From positions 62,001-126,000 of the forward strand of contig NZ_MCHY01000006.1 in NCBI RefSeq assembly GCF_003609605.1: a stretch of 64,000 bases of DNA. Direction: 5' to 3'. Shown here piece after piece: positions 18,227 to 26,819 of this stretch. The stretch's first letter is position 1; each line of letters starts with the position of its first letter. Both the position numbers and the translations under genes were made by a program. The notes beneath the pieces are model-generated. The model saw nothing but the letters and a program-made list of their open reading frames with translations. It did not search any database and was not told where the DNA came from. Source of the stretch: Ammoniphilus oxalaticus (GTDB lineage: Bacteria > Bacillota > Bacilli > Aneurinibacillales > RAOX-1).

Positions 18227-18458
18227 TTTGCTTGCCTTAACTTTTGAGGAAGCGATCAAACGACTAGAAGATGTCGTTGATACGCTTGAATCAGGGGAAG
18301 TTCCATTAGAAAAAGCGATTGATTTATTTCAAGACGGTATGCTTCTCTCCCAAGTTTGCAATCAGAAATTAGAGATAGTGGAACAGAAGATCGAAACCCT
18401 TTTAGAAGGAAATGACGGTCTAGAAGTGAAGTCTATCGAGCTTGAGGAGGAACGTTAG
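18213..18458 (+). CDS. xseB: exodeoxyribonuclease VII small subunit
   Basis: An 81-residue helical protein with the family core TFEEAIKRLEDVVDTLESG. It is the small subunit that wraps the XseA stalk. ATG 18213 lies inside the xseA end and the stop overlaps the ispA start (TAGTG), showing tight coupling. Confidence 0.95.
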   Translation: MEKSDLLALTFEEAIKRLEDVVDTLESGEVPLEKAIDLFQDGMLLSQVCNQKLEIVEQKIETLLEGNDGLEVKSIELEEER

Positions 18459-19354
18459 TGAAGGAATCATTTCAGCTGCAAGACTATTTAACAGAGAAAA
18501 AACAACGCCTTGAGCGGGCATTACCTGACTACTTACCGACGTCGGGCGTCCCCCCATTATTGAAAGAGTCGATGGAGTACTCGCTGCATGCGGGTGGAAA
18601 ACGGATCCGTCCGATCCTCATTTTTGCGACGTTAGAGTCGTTTGGCAAAGACCCGATGATCGGCATGCCTGTTGCTTGCGCCGTTGAAATGATTCATACG
18701 TACTCATTGATACACGATGATTTACCAGCGATGGACGATGACGATTTTCGTCGGGGAAAACCGACTAATCATAAGCAATACGGGGAAGCCACTGCGTTGT
18801 TGGCGGGGGATGGACTGTTGACTGAAGCGTTTCGAACTGTTTGCGGTTTGGATCAGCTTGGCGTTGAGTCGAAAACGATTTTAAAAGTTGTCCGTGAACT
18901 ATCGCGTTACGCGGGCCCGCAGGGGATGGTCGGGGGACAAATGGCCGATTTATTAGGCGAAGGCAAACAACTGCAACTCGCAGAGCTTCAATATATTCAT
19001 CAACATAAAACAGCTGATTTACTTATCTTTTGCATTCGAGCAGGGGCTCATTTGAGCGGAGCGAATAAAGAGCAACTGGAATTGCTTACGACATTTGGCC
19101 GCAACATCGGACTTGCTTTTCAAATTCAAGACGATCTGTTGGATATTTTCGGCGAAGAATCGAAGTTGGGTAAACCGGTTGGCAGCGACGAAGCGAGCGA
19201 CAAATCTACCTATCCGGCTTTGCTCGGTTTAGAGGAAACCAACCGACAATTAGATCAGCTGATCGCCGAAGCAAAATCGGCCTTAAATCAAACCGGGATT
19301 AACGTTGAAATCTTACATGCGTTAGCCGATTTTATCGTCCAGCGGGATCGTTAA
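18458..19354 (+). CDS. ispA: farnesyl/geranyl diphosphate synthase (polyprenyl synthetase)
   Basis: A 298-residue short-chain trans-prenyltransferase. The first Asp-rich motif is DDLPAMDDDD (about 88-97) and the second is DDLLD (about 225-229). It condenses isopentenyl diphosphate units to farnesyl diphosphate, feeding undecaprenol and quinone synthesis. The start is GTG 18458 behind GAGGAGGAACG, overlapping the xseB stop. It stands immediately upstream of the OLE RNA, which separates it from dxs of the same isoprenoid pathway. Confidence 0.95.
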   Translation: MKESFQLQDYLTEKKQRLERALPDYLPTSGVPPLLKESMEYSLHAGGKRIRPILIFATLESFGKDPMIGMPVACAVEMIHTYSLIHDDLPAMDDDDFRRGKPTNHKQYGEATALLAGDGLLTEAFRTVCGLDQLGVESKTILKVVRELSRYAGPQGMVGGQMADLLGEGKQLQLAELQYIHQHKTADLLIFCIRAGAHLSGANKEQLELLTTFGRNIGLAFQIQDDLLDIFGEESKLGKPVGSDEASDKSTYPALLGLEETNRQLDQLIAEAKSALNQTGINVEILHALADFIVQRDR

Positions 19355-19419
19355 GGAATAGGGATTCTGTCTGGATTGGGGTTGGCGTTGTTTACCGCTT
19401 CAATCTTAGCGGAAATGAA

Positions 19420-19448
19420 TTGAGCGTTGTTTTAAGATGTGATATACT
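19420..19448 (+). promoter_or_regulatory. sigma-A promoter of the OLE RNA
   Basis: TTGAGC (19420-19425) and TATACT (19443-19448) are separated by exactly 17 bases. A start about seven bases later falls at the 5' edge of the OLE closing stem (19460). This indicates that the RNA can be made from its own promoter besides read-through from ispA. Confidence 0.7.
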
Positions 19449-19454
19449 TATCTT

Positions 19455-20070
19455 TCGCTGAGGAGTGGCGCAGTATTCTAGTCGGTCTACTTTCTCTGAA
19501 GGCGGGGCTAAAAATCCGCTAAAGGGCACATCGATGAAGTCCCTGGTGCAGGCTTATGACGCCCAGTCAGGGGTCTGTGCTGGGGGTTAAGGTTTCGGGG
19601 CGATCCACAATGGCATGTGGGCGTTGACCCTGATTCCGTGGAGGCCCAAGTGCGTAGTAAAGCGTTGCGCGCGTTTATGCTATGGCTTGGGGTATGAACC
19701 TGGATGTCGGCTCATGCGCGAGTCGACGCACAGCGTAGCCTGCCTTGCGTGGTGTCGGGAGGGAGTATGGGATTCAGTGCGCTCGGGTCTTGGCCAGACC
19801 CAGCGTTCCAGTGCCGTATGAAACCTGCACTGCAAAAGAGGCTAGGGGACTGTTCAAGGCTGTTGAGGAAATCTCCTAGACTGTTCGCTTTGCGCGTAGT
19901 TTTGCAGGGATTAAAGTGTGGACTAAGTGGTAATCCAGTCCAATACATGGTGACAGTATTGATGTCTGAATAAGGGGAAACCGCCTGAACGGCGACGTTT
20001 AGGTTCGGGCATGGGAAAACCTACTGGACCTAAGCCACAGTGTTTACTTGCAAAATGGCCACTCCTCGTT
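19455..20070 (+). ncRNA. ole: OLE RNA (ornate, large, extremophilic)
   Basis: The region between ispA and dxs holds no convincing coding sequence but has the hallmarks of OLE RNA. GAGGAGTGGC (19460-19469) is perfectly complementary to GCCACTCCTC (20058-20067), closing a 608-nt element, the size known for OLE. The interior is GC-rich and structured; for example CCCTG near 19541 can pair with CAGGG near 19567. The location beside ispA/dxs in the nusB-folD-xseAB cluster is the published OLE context. OLE RNAs form a membrane ribonucleoprotein with OapA and affect tolerance of short-chain alcohols, cold and magnesium in Halalkalibacterium halodurans. A sigma-A promoter precedes it and a terminator follows it. 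The usual oapA gene is not next to it. Confidence 0.9.
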
Positions 20071-20105
20071 TACAGCATGATGATAAGCAAATCAGCATGA
20101 AATAG

Positions 20106-20146
20106 GAAGCGGATCTGAATTTCAGATCTGCTTCTTTGTTGTTTTT
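20106..20146 (+). terminator. terminator after the OLE RNA
   Basis: GAAGCGGATCTGAA (20106-20119) pairs with TTCAGATCTGCTTC (20121-20134) with one G-T wobble, followed by TTTGTTGTTTTT. It lies 39 bases past the OLE closing stem. Confidence 0.88.
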
Positions 20147-20158
20147 GGGGGATGTTGC

Positions 20159-20389
20159 CGTCGATGAACGCCCGCGTTTGGTCAAAATTGATCTGTGCGG
20201 GTCTTCATGCCGTCGATGAATGCCGGTATTTGGTCGAAATTGATCTGCACGGGTCTTCATACCGTCGATGAACGCCCGCGTTTGGTCGAAATTGATCTGT
20301 GCGGGTCCTCATGCCGTCGATGAACGCCCGCATTTGGTCGAGATTGATCTGTGCGGGTCTTCATGCCGTCGATGAACGCCCGTTTTCGA
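20159..20389 (+). repeat. 52-bp direct tandem repeat, about 4.4 copies
   Basis: A unit starting CGTCGATGAACGCCCG begins at 20159, 20211, 20263, 20315 and 20367, an exact 52-base period, with a few substitutions per copy and a partial fifth copy. There are no unique spacers, so it is not a CRISPR array. The period is not a multiple of three and open frames across it are not gene-like. Confidence 0.93.
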
Positions 20390-20600
20390 TTAGACTCCCG
20401 CTCTTAGGTCCTGATGGCGTTCTTCACGACGCACCCTCCCCTAAATTCCCCGATCCCGCGTTCTGATCGTGTCGCTCATGACGCGCATTCCGCTTAAATG
20501 TCCGATCTCGTGTCCTGATGGCGTACTTCACAACGAGCTCTCCCTTAAATTCTTCGATCTCGGGTCTTGATCGCCAGCATTCGCGCTTGCGCCATCTCCA
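20390..20600 (+). repeat. second, diverged 52-bp repeat block
   Basis: Three to four degenerate units share CCTGATGGCG or TCTGATCGTG, then CTCATGACG or TTCACGACG, then a CTTAAAT-type core and a GATC close. GATCCCGCGT, GATCTCGTGT and GATCTCGGGT begin successive units 52 bases apart. The CCGCTTAAAT-like core also occurs in the repeats near 48.7 and 56.7 kb. Nothing else is seen between here and the dxs promoter. Confidence 0.6.
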
Positions 20601-20695
20601 ATGGGCGTAAAACGGCGCCCCGCTAGGGATTGCCTCTTATCCTTTTGCCACTCTATAACTTTTTCTCAAAATTTAACGAGTAAATATATGAAGAT

Positions 20696-20724
20696 TTGAT
20701 CGAAATATGTTAGGATGTTAATAT
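20696..20724 (+). promoter_or_regulatory. candidate dxs promoter
   Basis: TTGATC (20696-20701) and TAATAT (20719-20724) are 17 bases apart, 81 bases before the dxs start and after the repeat block. dxs therefore need not depend on transcription from ispA or OLE. Confidence 0.45.
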
Positions 20725-20805
20725 TGCTTGTCCATTCTTTCATTTATTAGTAACATAAAAAATGGTAACCATATAGATAGATGATACGGAAAGTGAGGAG
20801 TTACG

Positions 20806-22692
20806 TTGTTATTACAAAAAATCAACTCTCCTGATCAATTAAAAACATTATCTTTGCAAGAGATGGAACAGCTTGCTCGCGAGATCCGACAATTCTTAGT
20901 TGAAAAGCTGTCTAGGACTGGGGGGCATTTAGCGTCTAACCTTGGGGTTGTTGAGCTGACGATTGCTCTGCACTATGTTTTCAATAGTCCGCAAGATAAA
21001 TTGATTTGGGATGTCGGACATCAGTCCTATGTGCATAAGATTTTAACGGGTCGCATCGATTTGTTTGATACATTAAGAAAGTATAAAGGGTTATCTGGAT
21101 TCCCTAAGCGCAGCGAAAGTGTCCACGATGTTTGGGAAACTGGGCATAGCAGCACATCTTTATCAGCGGCGATGGGGATGGCGATAGCCCGTGACTTGAA
21201 AAAGGAAGACAGTCAAGTTGTCGCGATTATTGGTGATGGCGCTTTGACCGGGGGAATGGCCTTGGAAGCGTTAAACCATATAGGTCATGAACAAAAGAAT
21301 TTAATTGCTATTTTAAATGATAACGAAATGTCGATTGCGCCGAACGTCGGCGCGTTGCATAATCACTTGGGCAAATTACGCACAGATCAACACTATAAAA
21401 AGGTGAAAGAAGATCTGGATCATTTATTACGTAAAATTCCAGCTGTGGGCGGGAAGTTATTAAAAACAGCAGAACGAATTAAAGATAGTCTAAAATACTT
21501 AGTCGTGTCAGGTATCCTATTTGAGGAACTTGGTTTTACTTATCTCGGACCGATCGATGGGCATAACCTGCCAGAATTATTAGAGTGTCTCAACCAGGCG
21601 ACCCATACGGAAGGACCTGTGCTCGTACATGTCGTTACCAAAAAGGGGAAAGGATATGCGCCAGCCGAAGCGGACTCCTACACGTGGCATGGGGTTAGTC
21701 CTTACAAAATCGAATCCGGAGAAATGATGAAAAAGGCGGGACCGCCTTCGTATGCTAAAGTATTTGGCGACACGATGATTAAGATGGCGGAACAAGAACC
21801 GTCGTTGGTCGCAATCACACCGGCAATGCCTGGCGGATCGGGCTTAACCTCATTTTCAGAACAATACCCAGAGCGCTTTTATGATGTCGGAATCGCGGAA
21901 CAACACGCGGTTACACTTGCCGCTGGACTTGCGACGCAAGGGATGAAACCTGTATGTTCTATCTACTCTACATTCCTGCAACGCGGTTATGATCAAGTTG
22001 TTCATGACGTTACACGACAAAACTTAAATGTTATTTTTGCGATTGACCGATCCGGTTTTGTTGGTGAAGACGGAGAAACTCATCATGGTTTATATGATAT
22101 TGGTTTTCTGAGAAGTCAACCTAACATTGTAATCATGATGCCAAAAGACGAAAATGATTTTCAACATATGTTATATACGAGTATGAAATATTCAGACGGT
22201 CCAATCGCTGTTAGATATCCTCGCGGCGGTGGGCTAGGTATCCCGATGGACGAACAGCTTCAAGAAATTCCGATTGGAAAATCGGTCATTGTGGAAGAAG
22301 GCAGCCAAGTTGCGATCCTGGCGTTAGGTAATATGGTGGAATTGGCTTTAGAAGCGGCCGATCACGTGAAGCAAGAAGGGATTCAGCCGATGGTGATTGA
22401 TGCCCGTTTTGTAAAACCATTGGACCACGATTTATTGATTCGTTTGGCGAAAGAGCGCTATCACCTCATTACGGTTGAGGAAGCGACTGTGGCGGGCGGA
22501 TTTGGATCTGCGGTGCTTGAGTTTTATGCGGAACACGGTTACCACGATATGACTGTGGAAATGATCGGCGTGCCGGATGTGTTGGTCGAACATGGCAGTT
22601 CCACAGAACAACGCAGGGAAATTGGGTTAACGGCGGAAGCGATTGCGAAAAAGACAATCCAATTATGGCCCAGAAAAAGGCAGCGGGCGTAA
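20806..22692 (+). CDS. dxs: 1-deoxy-D-xylulose-5-phosphate synthase
   Basis: A 628-residue thiamine diphosphate enzyme that condenses pyruvate and glyceraldehyde 3-phosphate, the first step of the MEP isoprenoid pathway. The ThDP motif is [15 protein letters not shown] (about 142-156). [16 protein letters not shown] and the transketolase-like middle ([18 protein letters not shown]) are intact. The start is TTG 20806 behind GTGAGGAG. The next gene begins at the base after its stop codon. Confidence 0.97.
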   Translation: MLLQKINSPDQLKTLSLQEMEQLAREIRQFLVEKLSRTGGHLASNLGVVELTIALHYVFNSPQDKLIWDVGHQSYVHKILTGRIDLFDTLRKYKGLSGFPKRSESVHDVWETGHSSTSLSAAMGMAIARDLKKEDSQVVAIIGDGALTGGMALEALNHIGHEQKNLIAILNDNEMSIAPNVGALHNHLGKLRTDQHYKKVKEDLDHLLRKIPAVGGKLLKTAERIKDSLKYLVVSGILFEELGFTYLGPIDGHNLPELLECLNQATHTEGPVLVHVVTKKGKGYAPAEADSYTWHGVSPYKIESGEMMKKAGPPSYAKVFGDTMIKMAEQEPSLVAITPAMPGGSGLTSFSEQYPERFYDVGIAEQHAVTLAAGLATQGMKPVCSIYSTFLQRGYDQVVHDVTRQNLNVIFAIDRSGFVGEDGETHHGLYDIGFLRSQPNIVIMMPKDENDFQHMLYTSMKYSDGPIAVRYPRGGGLGIPMDEQLQEIPIGKSVIVEEGSQVAILALGNMVELALEAADHVKQEGIQPMVIDARFVKPLDHDLLIRLAKERYHLITVEEATVAGGFGSAVLEFYAEHGYHDMTVEMIGVPDVLVEHGSSTEQRREIGLTAEAIAKKTIQLWPRKRQRA

Positions 22693-23508
22693 ATGAGTAA
22701 AAAGGAACGAATCGATGTGCTGCTCGTCAAACAGGGCTTCTTTTCCAGTCGGGAGAAAGCGCAAGCGGCGATTATGGCGGGGCTTGTGCTTGTCAATGAT
22801 GAGCGATGCGATAAAGCCGGCACAAAGGTGGACGAGGCCTCTCACATCCGATTGAAGGGTGAGGTGCATCCTTACGTTAGTCGCGGTGGACTCAAACTCG
22901 AAAAGGCGATTGAAGTGTTTGATTTATCGCTTGAACAAGCCGTCGTGCTCGACATCGGGGCCTCGACAGGCGGGTTCACGGATTGCGCTCTGCAAAATGG
23001 GGCGAAGCAAGTGTATGCGATTGATGTTGGATACGGTCAACTCGATTGGAAATTACGCTCGGATGAGCGTGTGATCGTGATGGAACGGACCAATTTCCGC
23101 CATCTGGAACCGACGGATTTAAAGGGGGAAGCGCCGAATTTTAGCGTGATTGACGTCTCCTTTATTTCCCTGAAAATCATCCTGCCGGTCTTAGCGCGGT
23201 TTTTGCCCTCTGGGGGGCAGGTGGTTGCACTTGTGAAACCACAGTTTGAAGCGGGCCGAGATTCGGTTGGAAAAAATGGGGTTGTGCGCGATCCGCAGGT
23301 TCATTTTGAAGTGTTGCAAGCGATGATTACGTTTGTGACATCGAATGGCTACGAAGTGAAAGGATTGGATTACTCGCCGATCACCGGCGGTGAAGGAAAT
23401 ATTGAGTTTTTATTACATTTAGAGCGAGTGGCGCAAGCGGCTCCTCTTACAATTGATAAACAACAGATTGAGCAGCTCGTTGCGAAAGCGAGCCAAAAAC
23501 TGACTTAA
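22693..23508 (+). CDS. tlyA: TlyA family rRNA 2'-O-methyltransferase (YqxC)
   Basis: A 271-residue protein with an N-terminal S4 RNA-binding domain (1-62; RIDVLLVKQGFFSSREKAQ) and an FtsJ-type methyltransferase domain with the SAM site LDIGASTGGFTDCAL (about 86-100). Relatives methylate ribosomal RNA or are described as hemolysin-like. ATG 22693 abuts the dxs stop with no gap, so the two are co-translated. Confidence 0.93.
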   Translation: MSKKERIDVLLVKQGFFSSREKAQAAIMAGLVLVNDERCDKAGTKVDEASHIRLKGEVHPYVSRGGLKLEKAIEVFDLSLEQAVVLDIGASTGGFTDCALQNGAKQVYAIDVGYGQLDWKLRSDERVIVMERTNFRHLEPTDLKGEAPNFSVIDVSFISLKIILPVLARFLPSGGQVVALVKPQFEAGRDSVGKNGVVRDPQVHFEVLQAMITFVTSNGYEVKGLDYSPITGGEGNIEFLLHLERVAQAAPLTIDKQQIEQLVAKASQKLT

Positions 23509-23519
23509 AAAAGAAACAC

Positions 23520-23560
23520 GGGCTGACTTGCGCATTGGGGGGTCAGCCTTTACTTTTGTA
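23520..23560 (+). terminator. terminator after tlyA
   Basis: GGGCTGAC (23520-23527) and GTCAGCC (23542-23548) form a stem, followed by a T-rich stretch. A TATAAT at 23590-23595 with no strong -35 suggests a weak new promoter for nadK. Confidence 0.65.
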
Positions 23561-23626
23561 TCTTTATACACTTTTCGTGAAAAATATGTATAATATGCGT
23601 ATAGGCTTTATTGGGGAGGTTCTTTT

Positions 23627-24484
23627 GTGAAAACGGTTGGTATGGTAGTGAATCAGAGCAAACCAGGAGCGATTGAATTCGCTAAGGGTCTAATCCAGCT
23701 TTTAGAAGACAAAGGTATAAAAGTGTTGATTGAACCTTTTGTAGGAGAATACGTCAAAAGGGACGACCTTGCTATTCCGCTCCATGAATTTCATCAACAG
23801 GCAGAATGTGTTTTTGTGTTAGGCGGGGATGGGACGTTACTCGGTGTCGCTCGAGAATTTTCCGTTCACAATATACCTTTGTTAGGGATCAACCTTGGGA
23901 ATCTCGGGTTTCTGTCCGAAGCGGAACCTGATCATTTACCGGATGTGATTGATAAGATTAACCGTGGCGATTATTATTTGGAAAAAAGAATGATGATCCA
24001 AGCAGAGCTTATTCAGAATGGAATGACAAAGGCGGTCTATCATGCCTTAAACGATATATGTATCGCAAAAGGAACATTCAGTCGGATTATTAATTGCGCG
24101 GTACATGTGGGCGATCAATATGTTTCCACTTTTAACGGAGATGGAATGATCGTTTCTACACCGACGGGTTCCACGGCCTATTCATTGTCCGCCGGAGGAC
24201 CGATTGTTTCGCCATCGATCCATGCCATTTTATTAACGCCGATTGCTCCACATTCGTTATCAGTAAGGCCGATGGTGCTCGCGATTGAACAAGAAATACG
24301 GATTACGGTCTCTGCAACGCATGAAGACATGGGACTGACGGTGGATGGACAATTAGGTATTCGTTTACAAGTCGGTGATCAAATCGTGTTGAAAAAATCT
24401 CCTTATAAAACGTCATTAATTAAATGGAAAGAGCGCAGTTTCTTTGACGTTGTACGAAAAAAGCTGATGGGGGATCAAGCATGA
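23627..24484 (+). CDS. nadK: NAD kinase
   Basis: A 285-residue ATP-NAD kinase with [11 protein letters not shown] (about 66-76), [12 protein letters not shown] and [16 protein letters not shown]. It phosphorylates NAD to NADP. The start is GTG 23627 behind GGGGAGG. Its stop overlaps the argR ATG by four bases (ATGA), so nadK-argR are coupled. Confidence 0.96.
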   Translation: MKTVGMVVNQSKPGAIEFAKGLIQLLEDKGIKVLIEPFVGEYVKRDDLAIPLHEFHQQAECVFVLGGDGTLLGVAREFSVHNIPLLGINLGNLGFLSEAEPDHLPDVIDKINRGDYYLEKRMMIQAELIQNGMTKAVYHALNDICIAKGTFSRIINCAVHVGDQYVSTFNGDGMIVSTPTGSTAYSLSAGGPIVSPSIHAILLTPIAPHSLSVRPMVLAIEQEIRITVSATHEDMGLTVDGQLGIRLQVGDQIVLKKSPYKTSLIKWKERSFFDVVRKKLMGDQA

Positions 24485-24930
24485 GCAAAGGACAACGACA
24501 TATAAAGATAAGGGAAATTATTGCGAATCATGATATCGAAACACAAGATGAACTGGTTCATATGTTAAAAGAGTTAGGTTATAACGTGACACAGGCGACG
24601 GTATCGAGAGATATTAAGGAATTGCATCTCGTAAAAGTGCCGACGCAAGATGGGCATTATAAATATTCGCTGCCGGCAGACCAACGTTTTAACCCACAAC
24701 AAAAGTTGAAACGAACGTTGATGGACAGCTTTATTAGTATTGATCAAGCGGATAATTTATTAATCATGAAAACAATGCCAGGGAACGCTCACGCGGTCGG
24801 CGCTTTGATTGATAACCTGGATTGGCAAGAGTTATTAGGCACGATTTGCGGCGATGATACGATCCTCATTATTTGCCGTAACGGGGCAGGCGCCAATGAA
24901 ACTTCTCAAAGATTTTTAGACATGCTCTAA
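24481..24930 (+). CDS. argR: arginine repressor ArgR/AhrC
   Basis: A 149-residue arginine-responsive regulator with an N-terminal winged helix ([20 protein letters not shown]) and a C-terminal hexamerisation and arginine-binding domain ([13 protein letters not shown]). It represses arginine synthesis and activates catabolism. It lies in the conserved tlyA-argR-recN order. Confidence 0.96.
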   Translation: MSKGQRHIKIREIIANHDIETQDELVHMLKELGYNVTQATVSRDIKELHLVKVPTQDGHYKYSLPADQRFNPQQKLKRTLMDSFISIDQADNLLIMKTMPGNAHAVGALIDNLDWQELLGTICGDDTILIICRNGAGANETSQRFLDML

Positions 24931-24949
24931 ACAGCTAGGGGGAGTGGAG

Positions 24950-26686
24950 ATGATTGTTGAACTTACGATAAAAAATGTGGCTGTCATTAAAGAGGTCACG
25001 ATTCGGTTTCAACGCGGGCTGAACATTTTGACAGGGGAAACAGGGGCCGGTAAATCGATTCTCATTGATTCCATTGGACTGCTGCTTGGCGGCAGAGGAT
25101 CGGCTGAATATGTGCGTTATGGGGAAAAAAAGGCGGAGATCGAAGCGTTGTTTGAACTCGACGATGAGCAACCCGCGCTTGAATTATTGGGTGGATTAGG
25201 CATTGAGCCGCCAGAGGATCGTATTTTAATTTTGAAGCGGGAAGTATCAGCTCAAGGTCGAAGCATTTGTCGTGTGAATGGACAACTTGTGACGTTGGCC
25301 ACGCTACGGGAAATCGGACCGTGGTTGGTCAATATCCATGGGCAACATCAACATCAATCATTGATGATGACGGACCGTCATTTGGACTGGCTTGACGCGT
25401 TTGCGGGCGAAGAACTTAAGTCTGTTTATGAAGAATATAGGCAAGTGTATCGACGATACCGAATTGCGAAACAAGAGTGGGAGCGTTTTGCGAAAAATGA
25501 AGCGCAGTTAGCTCAACGGCAAGATATGCTGACCTTTCAGCTGCAAGAAATTACGGAAGCGGAACTAAGTCCGTTGGAAGATGAGGAGCTCGTCAAAGAA
25601 AAAAGTCGTTTGATGCATAGTGAAAAACTTTTTTCCGGATTAGATGATGCCTACATGGCTTTAACGGCTGAACAAGCCTCATTGGATTGGGTCGGACTGG
25701 CCCTGTCCCATTTGGAAAGTATTGCAGAGCTTGATGAGCCGCTTAGGGAAATGTTCGCTCAGACTGAATCCGCTTTTTATCAGTTAGAGGAAACGGCCCG
25801 AAGTTTGCGCGACTATCGGGATCAGATCGAGTTTGATCCGAATCGGTTAAATCAAATTGAAAATCGGTTAGTTGAGATTCAGCGTCTGAAGCGTAAGTAT
25901 GGCGTGGATGTCGAAGAAATTTTGGAGTATGCGGCCCAGATTGAAGATGAATTAGATACATTGCTCAACCGTGAAGAACGCTTAACGATGATGGAAAGAA
26001 AAGTAACAGATCTAGCGAAAGATTTAGCATTGGAAGCATTGGAATTGTCCACGCAACGACGCAAAGCAGCCGATTTGCTGGCTCAACAAATCGAAAACCA
26101 GTTGCAGGATTTGCAAATGGATAAGGCTAAGTTTGCTGTTGACGTTCGCCAGCAAGTGGACCCGCAGGGCATTGATTTTGTCGATCAAAAAGTGAAGGTG
26201 ACGTCGACAGGCGCGGATTTTGTTGAATTTATGATTGCGGCTAACCCTGGTGAACCGTTGCGGCCCGTCGCTAAAGTGGCATCAGGCGGAGAACTTTCGC
26301 GGATCATGCTGGGCATGAAAGCTACTTTAGCGGAACTGGAACCAACGGAAACGTTAATTTTTGACGAAATCGATACGGGTGTCAGTGGAAGAGCTGCTCA
26401 AGCGATTGCGGAAAAGTTGGTCGCTGTGTCTCGTCATAAGCAGGTATTGTGTATTACACATTTACCGCAGATGGCTTGTATGGCAGATGCTCATTTTTCG
26501 ATCATGAAAGAGACGACGGAAGATCAGACGCAAACGAAAGTGACCTATTTAGAAGATGAACAGCAGGTCGCCGAATTGGCGCGTCTGCTTGGCGGGGTTG
26601 AAGTGACGGAAACGACACGTGAGCATGCTAGAGAAATGATGCGAATGGCGAGGGAAAACAAACGAAAACAGGTTATCCTAATGTAA
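24950..26686 (+). CDS. recN: DNA repair protein RecN
   Basis: A 578-residue SMC-like ATPase with Walker A GETGAGKS (about 29-36), two long coiled-coil stretches, the signature SGGELSR (about 444-450) and Walker B TLIFDEIDTG. RecN helps double-strand break repair. ATG 24950 follows GGGGGAGTGG. A GTG six bases upstream is in frame but lies on the ribosome site. Confidence 0.96.
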   Translation: MIVELTIKNVAVIKEVTIRFQRGLNILTGETGAGKSILIDSIGLLLGGRGSAEYVRYGEKKAEIEALFELDDEQPALELLGGLGIEPPEDRILILKREVSAQGRSICRVNGQLVTLATLREIGPWLVNIHGQHQHQSLMMTDRHLDWLDAFAGEELKSVYEEYRQVYRRYRIAKQEWERFAKNEAQLAQRQDMLTFQLQEITEAELSPLEDEELVKEKSRLMHSEKLFSGLDDAYMALTAEQASLDWVGLALSHLESIAELDEPLREMFAQTESAFYQLEETARSLRDYRDQIEFDPNRLNQIENRLVEIQRLKRKYGVDVEEILEYAAQIEDELDTLLNREERLTMMERKVTDLAKDLALEALELSTQRRKAADLLAQQIENQLQDLQMDKAKFAVDVRQQVDPQGIDFVDQKVKVTSTGADFVEFMIAANPGEPLRPVAKVASGGELSRIMLGMKATLAELEPTETLIFDEIDTGVSGRAAQAIAEKLVAVSRHKQVLCITHLPQMACMADAHFSIMKETTEDQTQTKVTYLEDEQQVAELARLLGGVEVTETTREHAREMMRMARENKRKQVILM

Positions 26687-26687
26687 A

Positions 26688-26720
26688 GGGATCACGAACT
26701 TCCAGTGATTCCTTTTTTTT
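26688..26720 (+). terminator. terminator after recN
   Basis: GGGATCAC (26688-26695) pairs with GTGATTCC (26705-26712) and is followed by eight T residues. Confidence 0.85.
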
Positions 26721-26735
26721 ATGGGTGATTTTCAG

Positions 26736-26765
26736 TTATAAATGCGGGGACGCGGGGCAAAATTA
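26736..26765 (+). promoter_or_regulatory. candidate forespore (sigma-F/sigma-G) promoter of spoIVB
   Basis: GGCAAAATTA (26756-26765) fits the -10 consensus GGNNANAHTR at every defined position. TTATA (26736-26740) fits GYATA at four of five positions with a 15-base spacer. B. subtilis spoIVB is transcribed in the forespore by sigma-F and sigma-G, so the position is as expected. Confidence 0.5.
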
Positions 26766-26819
26766 TAAATACAGTAACGATGGAGGTGTAGGTAGGGGAA
26801 AGTAGGAGTGTGATACTCG

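Noticed and set aside
19615-19973. Two forward open frames inside the OLE RNA
   Set aside because: They overlap in different frames, lack ribosome sites and have no recognisable protein features; the region is explained by structured RNA.
20030-20260. Reverse-strand 76-codon open frame
   Set aside because: It runs through the 52-bp repeats and the terminator; the repeat period is not a multiple of three and there is no ribosome site.
20159-20389. Tandem repeats as a CRISPR array
   Set aside because: The 52-bp units are directly adjacent with no unique spacers, and no cas genes are in the window.
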